From Macrotrachela quadricornifera (lineage: Eukaryota; Rotifera; Eurotatoria; Philodinida; Philodinidae): DNA of 64,000 bases. Of this stretch, positions 1 through 13,000 are shown piece after piece. The translations under genes and the position numbers were made by a program. The DNA lies in contig JAJEKB010021158.1 in assembly GCA_022393335.1 (NCBI GenBank), forward strand, positions 1,164,539 to 1,228,538, read 5' to 3'. Position 1 is the first letter of the stretch. Each line of letters opens with the position of its first letter. The notes under the pieces were generated by a model that saw only the letters and a list, made by a program, of their open reading frames with translations, made no database searches and had not been told where the DNA came from.

Positions 1-2365
1 TAGTCAAAATACGGAGACCGCCATTCATTCTGCCGCACCCGTTATATCACCATTTGAATCATGTCCGTACTTCATAATGTCAAGAAAAAAATTTGAAAAA
101 AACGCTGAAAAACCAATTTCGCTTAAACTTTTGTCCTCGGTTGTAGTTTGACAATTTCTTAACAAGAAAACTGTAACAATGCAGTTATTTATTACCGATT
201 TTTAAACATTCACCGTCCACGTCTTTGAAATTTTGACTTTCACAATTTGAAAAGATCGCATTGAAAGAGGAACTCGTGGGATATAACTTCTTCTTTTTGG
301 CAATAGCTTTTATTATTGGAATTGCACGTTTTATAGTTTGGAACGGAGATGATTTAAATACAAAGTGACGATCAAGCGATATCTTATTTAATGGTAATAA
401 ATTAAGACATTTATGTGAATAGTCTTTATCGTGTAATTTTCCAGCTGGAACGCTCATATTCATTTTGTTCTAGCATGCAACTGAAGCACGTTTACTGCGG
501 TTTGGAATAATGTTATAGTTCTTATTATCATTCTTAAATAATAATTGAATGCAATTTGAAATGACAAATAAGAAATTAAAGAATTAATTGATGCTATTCA
601 AATAATAAACAAAATAGCTTATAAATAGATTTGACATAGAGTGAAGAAAAAATGACAATAAGTCAAACACTTACACAATTATATTTCGTCATCAACTAAG
701 TAAACGTTTGGCTTTTCTTTGCAGCACAAAACAATGAAAAGAAAAAAGAGAGAGAGATGACCTAAAGAATTATAGTATACAATAAGTGTAATTGCTATGA
801 ACTTGAAATGGAACCTTGCATGGAATTAAATTAAGTATAAAAGACAATTAATCAGATGTTTAATCATTGTCGACAGTATCACAATATTATACAATAGATG
901 GTAGTTCAATCAATCATCTTAATCATTTTTGCTTCTGTTGGTCTACATACATCCGGTTTTTGAAGACTATATTTCAAGCTCGGTTCGACATTGTATTTCA
1001 AAAATGGTTCCGATTCGCTCTCTGATATTTACTTTACTCTGGTAAAATAGTATAACCCTTAGAGTCTTTGTCGTCAATTCTTTGTGCAAAGATTAGAAGG
1101 TTGTCTTTCGTATATTGTTTTTTTTGAGAGTATCATCCTACATATCAAAGCATATGCGCTATTGACTGCATCAGTAGCCAAAATAGTTTTATAAGAAAAC
1201 AGATTATGAATATGTTGAAATTTTTTGCGTTGCATTTGATTTCGGATCAATTTTTATTCCTAAAACTTTTGCTAACTGTTCTGTTATGGAATGAAAATGA
1301 TAGGACTAATGTTCGTTGCTATATATGTTGTCGATTACACTATTAGAACCGTTTTTTAGTTTCCAAGCATTTCACAGGGCACTTATCGAATATGGTCTTT
1401 GTGTCATTGTAAATAATCATATTTTTTAAAGTTAATAGCTAACAAATTGATGTTCGAGGATTCTTCCATCGGTTAATATACAGAATGAAAATCATTTTTA
1501 TTTATTATTCAAACAGTATCGATTGTTTCTTTGTTAACCGCAAGTTAAAGACAACTTCAACTAGCATTATCATTGTTACTGTACACTATTCCGTTGAAAT
1601 GCATATAAAGTCTTGAAAGCTGTACCATGTGAAAGTACTTGATCTGTCTCATGCTTTGGTTGAACGGCCATAACTTTTCTAGTACATTAAACTGGTTTTC
1701 AATCATGCAGAATCATAGTTTGAAATTATTTGCATGGGAGCTCAAAAGTCATTTTAAACACGATGTATGGTTGTTTCGAAACATATGAAAAAATTTAACG
1801 ATGCACAATATTAAGAAGACTGAAATTTTGCACATATTTCTAAATATGTTTGGGTATTTTGGTAGAATAGCCACAACCAATGGAAGATATTCAAAAAGAA
1901 CGGATAAAAAAAACATTTATGGTGTGAAATATATATTTTTCTGATTCTGAAATTTGATGTGATTTTGAAACAGTCGATGTACAAACAGTAGAGATCTGTT
2001 AGAATTTTTCATGGGCTCTCGATTATACACCAGTAACATAAAATCTTAATCTTTCAAATGAGGTAAATCAGAAGAGAAATCGTTGTTTACCCCTAAAATC
2101 CAATAACTTACTGTTTTATGACTCAAAATTAATGTTCGAGATCGTTAGAAAATTAGTATTAGTAGAAATGATAGACAATGATATATAGACAAGTGTTATT
2201 GGTAATTCAGTGTACTTTTCATCGATTTCATCAAATGATGCAGCCTTAATAATGCATTTCAAAAACTAGTTTATTTGAATAATAAAAACAATTTAAACTG
2301 AATTTGAATACCATCCATATGTGTAAATGTCTAGACTATTCTTTCAGAACAACAATATTTGATAA
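1..2365. other. AT-rich intergenic stretch, no gene supported
   Basis: No convincing coding region is seen. A 92-codon open frame on the minus strand (185-463) is lysine- and asparagine-rich and resembles no family I recognise. It could be an exon of a gene that continues outside the window, but no paired splice sites are visible. The rest is homopolymer-rich AT sequence. Confidence 0.5.
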
Positions 2366-3475
2366 TCAGATGTTGGAAATAAGAAGCTGATCAAGAAAAC
2401 GTCGAAGACGCTCCTCTCGTCGATGTACACATAAAACATTGCTCCAACTTCTCACATCAAAAGCAGAAGACCAACAATTTGTCAGACGTGCCATACCTGT
2501 TTTACCGAGCATATGACAACTAAATCCATAATTATCGAGTGACCTTATTACTTTTAACAGACTTGTCGTCTTCCATACGCCAATTCCATGATTTTCAAAT
2601 ATAAGCATTCGTACTTGTTCTTGTGAGAACAATTTCTTTGCTCCTTGAAGAACAAGTGGATCAGCACCTTCAGTGTCAATTTTGAGTAAATCAATTTTTT
2701 GTCTTATTTTTTTTTGTTCTACAAAATCATCAAGTGTTATCGTTTGAGTTTGAAAACTCGGTCTCTTTGATTTACCATGGCCAATTGACACAAGGCCACA
2801 TACTTCTCTTCCAACTGGACATTTGGTCATATTAGCTACACCAGTAGTGTTGCTAACCGCTAGTTGATGAATATATAATGTGGAAAGTCTACTCCAGTTT
2901 TGTATTTGACGAAGAACTTGATAAGTGCTTTTCATCGGTTCAAATGCATGAATTTCGAGTGTAGTATTAGGAAAGGTACTTCTTTGTAAATTAGTTGGCA
3001 TTATTTCCGTGCAATCTGAGCACATACCACAATCATCGATTTCCAATACCTGAGAGAGATACAAGTAGAGATTTTTCGGATTAATGTTTAATTCTGGCAT
3101 CCATAGAGACAACAACGATGCGATAGTATAACCTTTATTTGCACCAATATCAAAGAAGAGTTTATGCTGATGATGAGGTATATTCAAGTCCGCAAGATAT
3201 AGCTTTGTCATATAGTCATTTGCACAACAAGCTGTCCACGAAGGATCTTCAGATAAAAGCTGTTTGAACTTATTTGCTTGAGTTAAAGTATCATATGTAG
3301 AACATTTTAAATCTTTTGGATAATAGTTTTGCATTTTGGATGATGACAGAACAACATCTCGGTATATTTCGGAAACATAACTCAAATTAACTTCCTGTGG
3401 GGTCATTTTTAGAATAAGAAAAACTGTACATATACCATATATAATGAGAATAAATGATATGAGTTTCTTGAGCAT
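2366..3475 (-). CDS. Membrane-anchored FkbM-family methyltransferase
   Basis: A single-exon gene of 369 codons, ATG at 3475. Residues 5-23 form a hydrophobic N-terminal segment, so the protein is probably a type II membrane or Golgi/ER protein with a lumenal catalytic domain. The SAM-binding motif FFDIGANKG lies at about residues 107-115, followed by HAFEP near 176-180 and LLKIDTEGAD near 263-272. This order is typical of FkbM/Methyltransf_21 proteins, which are SAM-dependent O-methyltransferases, often acting on sugars or polyketides. A cysteine cluster at 149-155 (CGMCSDC) sits in an insert between the first two motifs. The substrate cannot be read from sequence. No introns are seen, unlike several neighbours. 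The family call is firm; topology is inferred. Confidence 0.85.
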   Translation of the reverse strand: MLKKLISFILIIYGICTVFLILKMTPQEVNLSYVSEIYRDVVLSSSKMQNYYPKDLKCSTYDTLTQANKFKQLLSEDPSWTACCANDYMTKLYLADLNIPHHQHKLFFDIGANKGYTIASLLSLWMPELNINPKNLYLYLSQVLEIDDCGMCSDCTEIMPTNLQRSTFPNTTLEIHAFEPMKSTYQVLRQIQNWSRLSTLYIHQLAVSNTTGVANMTKCPVGREVCGLVSIGHGKSKRPSFQTQTITLDDFVEQKKIRQKIDLLKIDTEGADPLVLQGAKKLFSQEQVRMLIFENHGIGVWKTTSLLKVIRSLDNYGFSCHMLGKTGMARLTNCWSSAFDVRSWSNVLCVHRREERLRRFLDQLLISNI

Positions 3476-5588
3476 AGTGTCTTCTACCAGTGATAGAGGT
3501 GTGATGGAATGTTCCTAGTACCAGATTTCGTGATAATAATTAATATTTTACTCTAAGCGAGGAATATTGCGATGGATAAGAAGTAATTGAGAATCCATAA
3601 GCACAATGTTGCTATGATGAAAGAAGAGAATCTAGATGCAATCATTCAAAATAACCTTAAAAATTGCTTTCGATGTTCTATTATACATCAAAAAAAATCT
3701 TATGATAGAATTTTTATAAACAAATTTTCCTAACAGAATTTTATATACTTTTCTCGAGAGTTACAGTCTTAAAAAAAAGTGCTTATTCTCACTCTTCTGA
3801 AGTAGTTTCACTCTTTATGTTTGTGGGACAATATTGAGGATCTATATAGATCTCGATGACTTCTGATCGAAAGCACTAATCCGGCCCCACTTGAATGTAA
3901 TATACTGAAGTTATGAGTTATACATGATCTTCACCTTGTACTCCTATGTCTTAGCCATTTTTGTATCTCTATCTCCAGGACATGCATCATTCAAAACCCG
4001 AAGCTTGCAGTTATTTCCAGTTTAAATTTAATAAGAAACTAATTTGAAATGATTGAGATGATGTCTTTGCTCTGAAAATTTTTGTAAAGCCGAAAGTTTT
4101 AGTTTTTATTGTCCATTTCAAAATAAAAGGTGGATCGGTATTTTTTGAATCATTTTTGATAGGAGCAAGATATGGAGCGGTATTTTTCACTATTGGAACG
4201 AGAAGATGAAGATGCATTAAATTGTATAATACAGATTTTTCCCAAAAGCTTTTTAAAATTTCGTTAATCAATTTTCTAAAATAAATGTCGAAAGATTGGG
4301 TTCCTATTTTTAAGAAAAACATAAAGTGACATTTTTTTTGTAGAAATCAATAGAAAAATTGCTTAAAAATTTCGGCGAGGATATAATTATAACTTCTGAA
4401 CATATAGATCTAAATATCGCAGCCTTTTTATAGTTTTGTAGATCTTTTATTAGCAATTTAGATGCACACGAAACATTTGAAAAATCACTTCAAATACCTT
4501 ATGAAAATGTTCATTATCGGAGACATTGCTTCAAGTCTTTCAAAAAACTATGTCAAATTATCTTATAATATACAGTTTGATTTATCTTCATCTTCTCTTT
4601 CCAATGGTGATAGCCACAGGTCTCTATCCTGTTTCTATCAAAAATTAGTTAAAGAGTATCTATCTACTTTTTACTATGAAATGGGCAATAGTCACACAGG
4701 TGCAAATCAGGTATTATAAACGAAGGCGAGATGGAATCATGGTGTGAATTATTTTTTGCATGGCCTATCAAGTGCTTAAATGTTGAGAAAACGAATCAGT
4801 TTTTGAAGAGAAAAAATTATCTAAATGGTTTCTTGCATTTTTCTTTATATATGGTCTCTAATTTGTCTTGAACGGGTAAAAATATGAAGAACAACCTCTG
4901 TTGAGACTCATAGAACGCACAAGAACAAAAGTGGTTTCTGCTAAATGATGATGACTTACGGTGCTACTTATTTTCTGCTATTTGAAGTTTTATCCAAATA
5001 GATAAGAATATTCTATAGTAAGGCTTATAAGATATTACACCACTAAACGAAGATTCTATATAATACACATGAGTTCGATAAGTGTAATACCTGACTGTTT
5101 ATTTTAAAAAGGTAAGTGTAGGAGAAAAGTAAACAAAAAAAGAAAGAAAAAACATAGAAAATGACAACGTATTACCATATAAATAGGCAACAATAATAAC
5201 AATAGAGGCCAGGTCCTAACACCCTTACCCCCAAAAACAGTTTTTGAACAATGAGAGAAAAAACTTTTGAGAGAAATAAATAGAACAAAAGATCAATATA
5301 ACAAATAAGATGTTAACAGGTGATCGATCTATCAGATCAATACACTACTACTTTATTTTCCAAACGAACGCAATATATATGTATATATGAACAAACTAGG
5401 AAAAAAAATCAACGATCGTTGTAAATAAACGTGATGAGAAGGGAAAAAACATTTGAATATTATCATAAGAAGAGAGCGTTTAAAAAATACCTGAATGAAG
5501 GAAAAAAAGATATATGTATGTGATGTATCATTTATACAATAAAAGAACAGAAAGGAAAGAAAGAAATATCCACTATAAGTGAATCGCA
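3476..5588. other. Intergenic, no gene supported
   Basis: AT-rich sequence without a recognisable gene. Open frames at 4011-4322 (minus) and 4462-4719 (plus) are low-complexity and show no domain. From about 5100 the plus strand becomes purine-rich, with runs of A and GA. Confidence 0.5.
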
Positions 5589-6771
5589 CTAAAACATAAG
5601 AAGAAGAAAAGAGAAAGAAAGAGAAGAGAAAAGAAAAGAAAAAAGAAGGAAAATTGTTTTTTTGTAATGTTGTTGTCGACGATATTGTTGATAATGCACT
5701 CCATCAAATAAATCACCAAGTATTCGATCAAAATATAATTCCACCAAAGAAGAATTCTTCATTCCAATTGATACTGTTTGTGACGCTTTATCGCGATTTA
5801 AATGAATATAACGAACATCACGTTGTTGAAAAATATCTTTGATCTGACACAAGGTGAATCGATAATAACAGTGACGAAGGATACACATATCGATTACGAT
5901 GTAAACGTTTCTTCTTGTTATGTTTACGATTACGATAAGTTTTTGCTGCTGCTGAATGACATTTACGACGTGATTGAGGTTTTTTAATGACAGATAATTC
6001 TGAATTTGTTATAACGGGACGTAATATATCACCACTGGGTTGTTCATCATGATGCATGTTAATTGTTCGAATATTATTAACTAATGTAACTGTACGACGA
6101 TGACTAGGAAGAGGAGAGACAAATATTTTATCATCATCCTCACCTTCATCTTCAGAAATATCTTCCAATAAAGCTGATGTACGTAATGATGATGAATAAA
6201 CTGGAGCATTTGTAATCGATAAAGATGTTGATTTCGTTTCATGTTCATTTTCAAAAATATTTTCTAATAATGTTAATGAAAATACTGATGAAGAACGAGA
6301 TGAAGCATTTGAAATAAATAAAGATATTGATTCTACTTCACGAAGTTTAATTAACAACCATTTTTCATAAATTGCTCGAGGTAAAAAAGTAACGGCAAAA
6401 CAATCGTAAATTGCATAATTGGACTGTTTACGTTGTTCATGGAATGATAATGGTGAGTAATGGCTACCTAACATAACATTCCAAGCTTTCTTTGTTGATG
6501 ATTTGTCAAGAAAACGATGAACAATATAAAGGATCGCATTTTGCAATGACCATTTATCAGATAAATTAACATAAGGTGAAATATGTGCGCATATATGTGA
6601 CGAATTCGATGACACAGTCAGATTCAAAGATCGATCCGGGTTACAAATCTCATAAGAAGGTTGTGCCCGATAATACCATTCAGGAAATCGATCTTGTAAA
6701 TTAATTAATGATTCTGACACTAGCCACGTAAATAAATTCATTTGAACAGCATCTTCTAATTCATCAAACAT
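5589..6771 (-). CDS. Unrecognised protein in two overlapping frames, probably frameshifted
   Basis: The first open frame runs from ATG 6771 to a stop at 5818 (317 codons). It has a globular N-terminal half (residues 1-140, rich in W, Y and F), an acidic stretch EDEGEDDDK near 205, and a basic segment with KKKRLHRNRY near 285-295. The frame one base downstream continues from about 5888 to 5589 with sequence that looks like real protein (YYRFTLCQIKDIF and then IGMKNSSLVELYF). The two frames overlap by about 70 nt. The likeliest reading is one protein whose C-terminal half was displaced by a one-base indel near 5888. A +1 programmed shift or a sequencing error is also possible. The downstream end runs into a purine tract (5594-5655). 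I do not recognise the family. Confidence 0.5.
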
Positions 6772-6986
6772 CGAACTTCAAGAAAATATTCATTTCCTAA
6801 ACGAAATAAAAGACAACAATAATTTTATTTGATTCAGTCATGAAGAATCAAATGAAGGGGTGAGGGTGAAGTGCGAATAATACAACAAATAATGGTAAAT
6901 ATTGAGGAATTGAATGAACTTGAATAAAAGATAAACAATTTGTAAATCGATCATTTTCAGTATCAATTGAACAGCGATAACTTGAT

Positions 6987-7158
6987 CAGGGATGTCGTGA
7001 CCGGGGGGTGGGCATGGGGACATCTCCCCCAATCTTCAGAAATTTCCTTTGTTTGCTCGGCACTTTTTAAAAATTTTAGGAAATTTTCCAGTAATTTTCG
7101 AGAAATTTTCAAAAATTTTTCGTTCCCCCCCAATCTTTAGCAGCTCGCGACAGCCCTG
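6987..7158. mobile_element. 172-bp MITE-like inverted-repeat element
   Basis: The left end CAGGGATGTCGTGACC and the inverted right end CAGGGCTGTCGCGAGC match at 13 of 16 positions. Both arms also carry CCCCAATCTT just inside. The centre is AT-rich with no coding capacity. A CAGGG start is common in hAT-type elements, but no clear 8-bp target duplication is visible, so the superfamily is open. Confidence 0.6.
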
Positions 7159-8216
7159 TATTCATTTATTCAACTATTTAACTGTTCAGTTTTTCAACCA
7201 TTATAGTTTTGAAGTATTCAAGCTCGCATGTTTAAAGGGAGCACAAATGAGAATGTGAGAGCAACTCTCTGAGGAATAGTTGTATGGTTGAACAGTTGAA
7301 TTCAAGTTTGACATTACTGCCGTATGGCATCGTACGGAAACAGTATGATAAAAAAGACTTTAGCCATCCAATTAGAGCAGTCTGCATTATCTCATTCGAT
7401 ATAAAAAGAATAGCATTATAAATAATCTAAAAATAAAAAATAAAATCCATTTCAATAAATACTTACTATCCATTTCAATATTGAGATGAATATAAACTAA
7501 GAAAATAATTATTTATTTATTTATTTAATAATTTTTAATATTTTTCTCGACGTTAAAATTGATCTTGAGTTACTATTCGCTCAATTTTTATGGAAATAGC
7601 GAACATTGTGTAAACAATCATTCGATACGTTCCATAAACTCACTACAAAAATTTGTTAAAACGTTTAACACATTCACAGTGATTCAATTTTCTTAGAAAA
7701 TAGCTTTGGCAGATTCATTTTCATATACATTCCTTTTCTGATAAATATACTTAGTGGTCTTTTTATGATGTACTACCAGTTCTTTTGCTTTATTTGTTTA
7801 GATTATCACACAATCGATCCCTTTTCAAGCCGTAATATAATAATTACTCAAGCTTATTTTACCAAGAAAAACTAATAAACATATTATTAAAGGGAAAGTT
7901 GTTCTTGGTTACAACGAAGGGGGGCAAGGTAGTGCTTTATCAGGCTAACTATCACCATACTGTATGTGTTTCAGGCGGTCTATGAAATAGTATGAAAAAG
8001 TGGCATTTGAATCGATATTTGGAACCGCACTGATTAAGAGTCAGCTCATTTAAAAGAAAAACTATGTTGTAGGTGACACGACCATTCTGCAGTTTCGTAA
8101 AAGTATTGTGCCATCTTTATTTCGTAGTATGCCATTTGAGAAGCTGAAACCTGGTTCAAGATAGTAATCAGCACGTTGTTCGAACGGCAAACTCGCTGTT
8201 CACAAGCTCGAAGAAA
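7159..8216. other. Intergenic, no gene supported
   Basis: AT-rich sequence with short open frames only. Nothing recognisable was seen. Confidence 0.5.
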
Positions 8217-8420
8217 AGGAAGGATCTACGCACATCGTTCAAAGACCCCGTGGTGGCTGTTGTGAAAAAAAAAAGCAGAGAACAATAATCAAAAGAAGCG
8301 AGTCTAGCAACAGCAAAGAAAACAATAAAAACTTTTTGTTCTCATTGTGACAAATATTTTTGTCTTGATTGTCTTAATGAGAAACATTACCGTATGAAAT
8401 ACAGAATAGAAAAAATATAG
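8217..8420 (+). pseudogene. Relic of a transposase C-terminal zinc ribbon (piggyBac-like)
   Basis: From 8304 to a stop at 8418-8420 the frame reads KTIKTFCSHCDKYFCLDCL followed by a histidine. The pattern C-x2-C-x4-C-x2-C-x4-H resembles the cysteine-rich C-terminus of piggyBac-type transposases. About 80 bp upstream, in a different frame, a short RPRGGCC stretch fits the start of such a domain. The frames do not join and no terminal repeats were found, so this is a decayed fragment. It could instead be another small zinc-finger remnant. Confidence 0.35.
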
Positions 8421-10090
8421 TGAGGTGGAGCAGATCACACATTACATATAACCTCCTACCCAAGAAAAAAAAAGGAAAAGTGTTTTTCCCATTGTTTATT
8501 GTTAAAATATAGTGGGTTCCATCGGTAAGTCCCATCGCCGTGAATGTCTTAAAGACGTTCAGTAAAATGTGACGTCACCTTTTTTTGTATCAATTTGCTG
8601 TTGTTTACGGATAGCTCATGCTGATCTGGGATGCGCTTATTTAATTTGTTAGTTTTCCTAGAATCCAGTGCAGTTACAGTATACAATGATTTTATGGATA
8701 TCTTGAAAATATCTCTTTTATCTTTTCACTTGCTGAAATTTATGTTGTCGTTGCTTTGAAATTCATAGACGTCATCACGCTTGTGATTTTTTAAAACAGC
8801 TATATCTTCTTATCTAGGACGCTACCTCTCAATACCTCAATAATATACATGTCATTTTATAAAAAATATTTTGCAAGAAAATCACTGTAATGAAGTTGTT
8901 TGCTACTAAAAGAGGACCATATATGTGGTAATACAAATAAGAAAAAGAAAAGAACTGTTAATATATGCTGAGAAAGGAAACTGGTCTATTTATTAGTAGG
9001 TGAATGCACATGAAAATAAGTTCTTTGAAACTATTTTTTGAAAAAGTTAAACCATCACGAATATGTTAATAATGACCACCATTCCTAGTGAATCTTCAAC
9101 GAGTGCAGAAAGTTTATGAGTCAGTCCACCTGGCCCAAGATCGATTTTGCCAAATCAGAGATCTCAATTTTTTGTTTATACCATCGATCAATCTTTTGTT
9201 CAGTAAGGTGTCGACAAAATATTGGAGCAATATTTCATGTATTTCTTTCAAGAAAATATATCAAAAAAGTGATTTTTTTGTTCTATTGTAATCCTGTATA
9301 GATCCTAACAGATTTCGTTATTATATTATTCTAAACATTCTAGTATCTGGAACAAATACATGATTGTGATTGAACATGTCTTTATGTCAACAAGTGGTAG
9401 CTTACATGAAATCATACATGTCAAATTTGAAAGTTGAATTCAAGTATTCAACTGTTCACGCAGAAAAGAAGCAGACTTGTATGAGAGTAGATGCGAAATA
9501 CGGACACAAGATAGGTTGAAAGTGAAGGTGAGGAAAAAACAGGCACAAGTCTCTGTGAAGGTAAGGCAAAATACATGCACAAAACAAATAGTTGAAGATT
9601 TGCATTTAACTTTCAAGTTTAGCACTACCGAATAGAGAATAGTATCATATATATTTCTTGAATATAAAATCTAAAGCTAAGAAAATAACAGTGATAATAA
9701 CTCTTCTATTTATTTAGCATTCAGATACAAATCAAACACATTTCCGTCATCTTTAATCCCAAATAGAATTGAATTAATACATCACAAAAATTTTGACAAA
9801 CAGTTTTGAACAATCATCGTATAAATGAATCATCACTTGACATCCTATGAACTATTGCATTAAAGCTTTTTTAGAAGTAAAAGCTATACTTGCTTTTCAA
9901 TACGAGGAAGGAAGTGTATGTGAAAAGAACATTCTCTATTTATCATTATTATATAATAAATGAAAAAAGAAAGCTTTTGACTGTGTATATCAATGTTTAT
10001 GCATTAATCATTGCTGTCACAACTGTATTGAAGATTGAATGAATTCAGTAAATATAAATATGAAGTAAAAGAGTCTTTGCATTAAGGTTG
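8421..10090. other. Intergenic, no gene supported
   Basis: AT-rich sequence downstream of the MAM receptor gene. A perfect CRE-type palindrome TGACGTCA occurs near 8571, but no gene start lies nearby. Short frames around 9088-9625 have no domain features. Confidence 0.45.
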
Positions 10091-13000
10091 CTAAAAGAAA
10101 GACGCAAAATTGATTCTGTACAAAGCATATAATCTAAATCTTACTCCACAAAATCGAGGTCGAAGAAATATAAATCCTACCACAATAATCACAATCAGTG
10201 TTATCCCACCAAAAATACTTCCCAGAATAATGCCCACTAGAGAAACAAAAAATAATCAAGATAAAATCAATTTTCAATCGATAAAACAAAGCTTTTATAC
10301 AATGATTACTCGTCGATGATTTTTTGCTTTCACAATGTTCACCATTAAAGTCTGATGTACATCTAGGGTAAAACATGAACAATTTAAATACAAAAACGCA
10401 TTGTGAAGAATAATTCAAAACTCTTTATGCTTACATGCATATTGATTGATGTGCTTGAGTCGGATGTGGATTGCAAGTACCACCGTTGTAACAAGGAAAT
10501 GTAAGACATCCTATAGAGAAACAACAAAAAGCGTATTTGTCCTTGAGAAATAAGAAACACAATATTACCAAGAGGTATTGTTGTTATTGTTATAGGCATC
10601 GTCTGAGTTGTTGGCACATGAGTACTCGATTTGTTTGTTGTTAATGGCTCTTTGTTAGATGTTATTGTCGACTGATCTGTGTGAAATGGGGTTATTGAAA
10701 AATCTGTATGGGATGTTGTCAATAGCATCATTGTTGTTGAGTCTTCTACTGCTGATGTTATCATTGAAACTAATGTTTCCATTGTTGGTAATGCATCGTT
10801 TATTGGTTGAGTTGAACAATTACTTGTTGTAAATGTAAAATCATCAATTGCAATAGTGTCCTATATAATAAAAACAAAATATGAAATTTAAATGTGCATA
10901 AGCAATCAAAATTATTCTTACTAAAGAATCATTTCCAGCAATACCTTCAACAATAATTTGATGTAAAACCGATGAAACATATGAAACTTGTCCTTCATGC
11001 CATTTATTACCATGACCACCTGATAAAGACCATAAACGTGTATATGAACCATTGAAAAGATAAATATTCAATGTTCCAACAGAATCACCATACCTAATAA
11101 GAAAAACAAAAACCATCAATAATCGATTTTATCAAAAGATATAAACTTACATGTAATACCAAAATCTAAAACATCTATGTTCTTCATTTGTTTCATTAAA
11201 AACAAAACTTTGTATTTGTGCACGATCACCCGCTATTGTTGGCCAAAATGATTTAATTAATAAATATTTTCCTTCTCCTGTATTTGTCGTATGATCTATT
11301 CAAAATAGTACAAAAAATAATAAACAAATAATTCTTAAAAATTAATTTCGTATATTTTATTCTATCATACCTATTTCTGGTCCAATTCCAAATGAATGTA
11401 TACCTTGTCCAAACATCCATTCCATGTTTATATCAGTAACAATACTAGTCCAACCACATAAATCATTTTCAAATGTACAATCTCCTGGTTTTGGACATAA
11501 ACCTCTTGTAATCGATACATTATCAATAGCAATACTACCATCGGTATTTGATACTAAAACTTCACTTTCAAATACTACTTGCCATGATTGACTAGGACTA
11601 TTTATATTTATTTGTGCATATAACCAATTGTTAGCTAAACTACTATTATGAGACCAAAGAATTATATTTGGTGAAGACAATAAATAAACATTTAATTTCA
11701 TTTGATGTGATATTACATGTTGAAAATACCAAAAATGTAAACATGAACCTGCTGTACGATCGTGAATTGGTGCTAAAAGTAAGGCACGATCATTGGCATT
11801 ACGATTTTTTCCTTCAGCTAACATGTAATAACTTTCATTGGTTTGAGTTGTATGATCGATATTTGGATTAATACTTTGTTGAACACCAGATGCTAAAGCG
11901 CGCGTCCAATTAAATTGTCCTGTTGAACCATATTGAAATCCTAAAAAAAAACAACATAATTTTTGATCTAAAAAAAAACCTTTTTTTTTCTCTATCATAC
12001 CACAAATTGTATCGTCAGAATCAAAATCACATTGATCAGATGTTGTTCGACATGTATTATTAAGAAGAGTAATATCATCAATAGCAATTGAACCACGATT
12101 ATCTGCTGACCATATTCCTTCAATAACAATCTACAAAAAAACAAACTATTGGTTTTATGTCAAGAAAAAGAACAAACATTATATTGTTGTGGATTGCTTG
12201 TTCCTTGAAGATTAACTTGTGCATGATACCATTCATAACCTTTTCCGCCTGTTGTTATCCATCGTAATTCATAAAATGTGCTATCAGAAAGTTTTTGAAC
12301 GTTTAATGTACCAACATGTGGACCATACATAAAATACCAAAATTCTAAACATTGACGATTATTAGTTATTGATGAAGTTCGAAATTGACTAGAAATATTG
12401 CTCTATAATAAAAATAAAATAAATTTTTAAGAGATAAAAGTTAACTTTAATTTTTTTATCTACATTAAGAAATGGTGTTGCTTTATTTGGTTTAAGTAAA
12501 AGATAATATCCCTGTGCTTGATTTAATGTATGATCATATATTGGATTATACCCTAGTCGAACATCTTGTAAGCAAGATCTTGATCAAGATCTTGGGTACA
12601 GATAAGTAAAAAGATCTTACAAATTTAGGTACAAGATAACGAGATTATCTTGAACCAAGATCTTAACAAAGATCTTAAATATAGCTCTTTTATGATCTGG
12701 TTTAACATATCTATGGCCCAAATATGATCACTAAAACTGACCTATGAATGTCTGTAAATACTGATAAAATACTTGATCTGATGTAAAATTTCACGCTGAA
12801 TCTGAATCTTAAGTTAGATTAATGATAAATACATAGGAGGTCCAGTCAGTGGACAATGGTCATTTCGAAGAATTTTCAGAATAAATGCTTTCATCATCAA
12901 TTAGGAACAGAGAACATGTTTTGTTGAATAGTCTGGCAAAATCTAGTTTCACAAGCGGAAAAATCAATTTAAAAAAATATTACAAAATCAAGATCTTGAA

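Noticed and set aside
8569..8578. CRE palindrome TGACGTCA as a promoter element
   Set aside because: A single 8-bp match with no gene start nearby is expected by chance in 64 kb.
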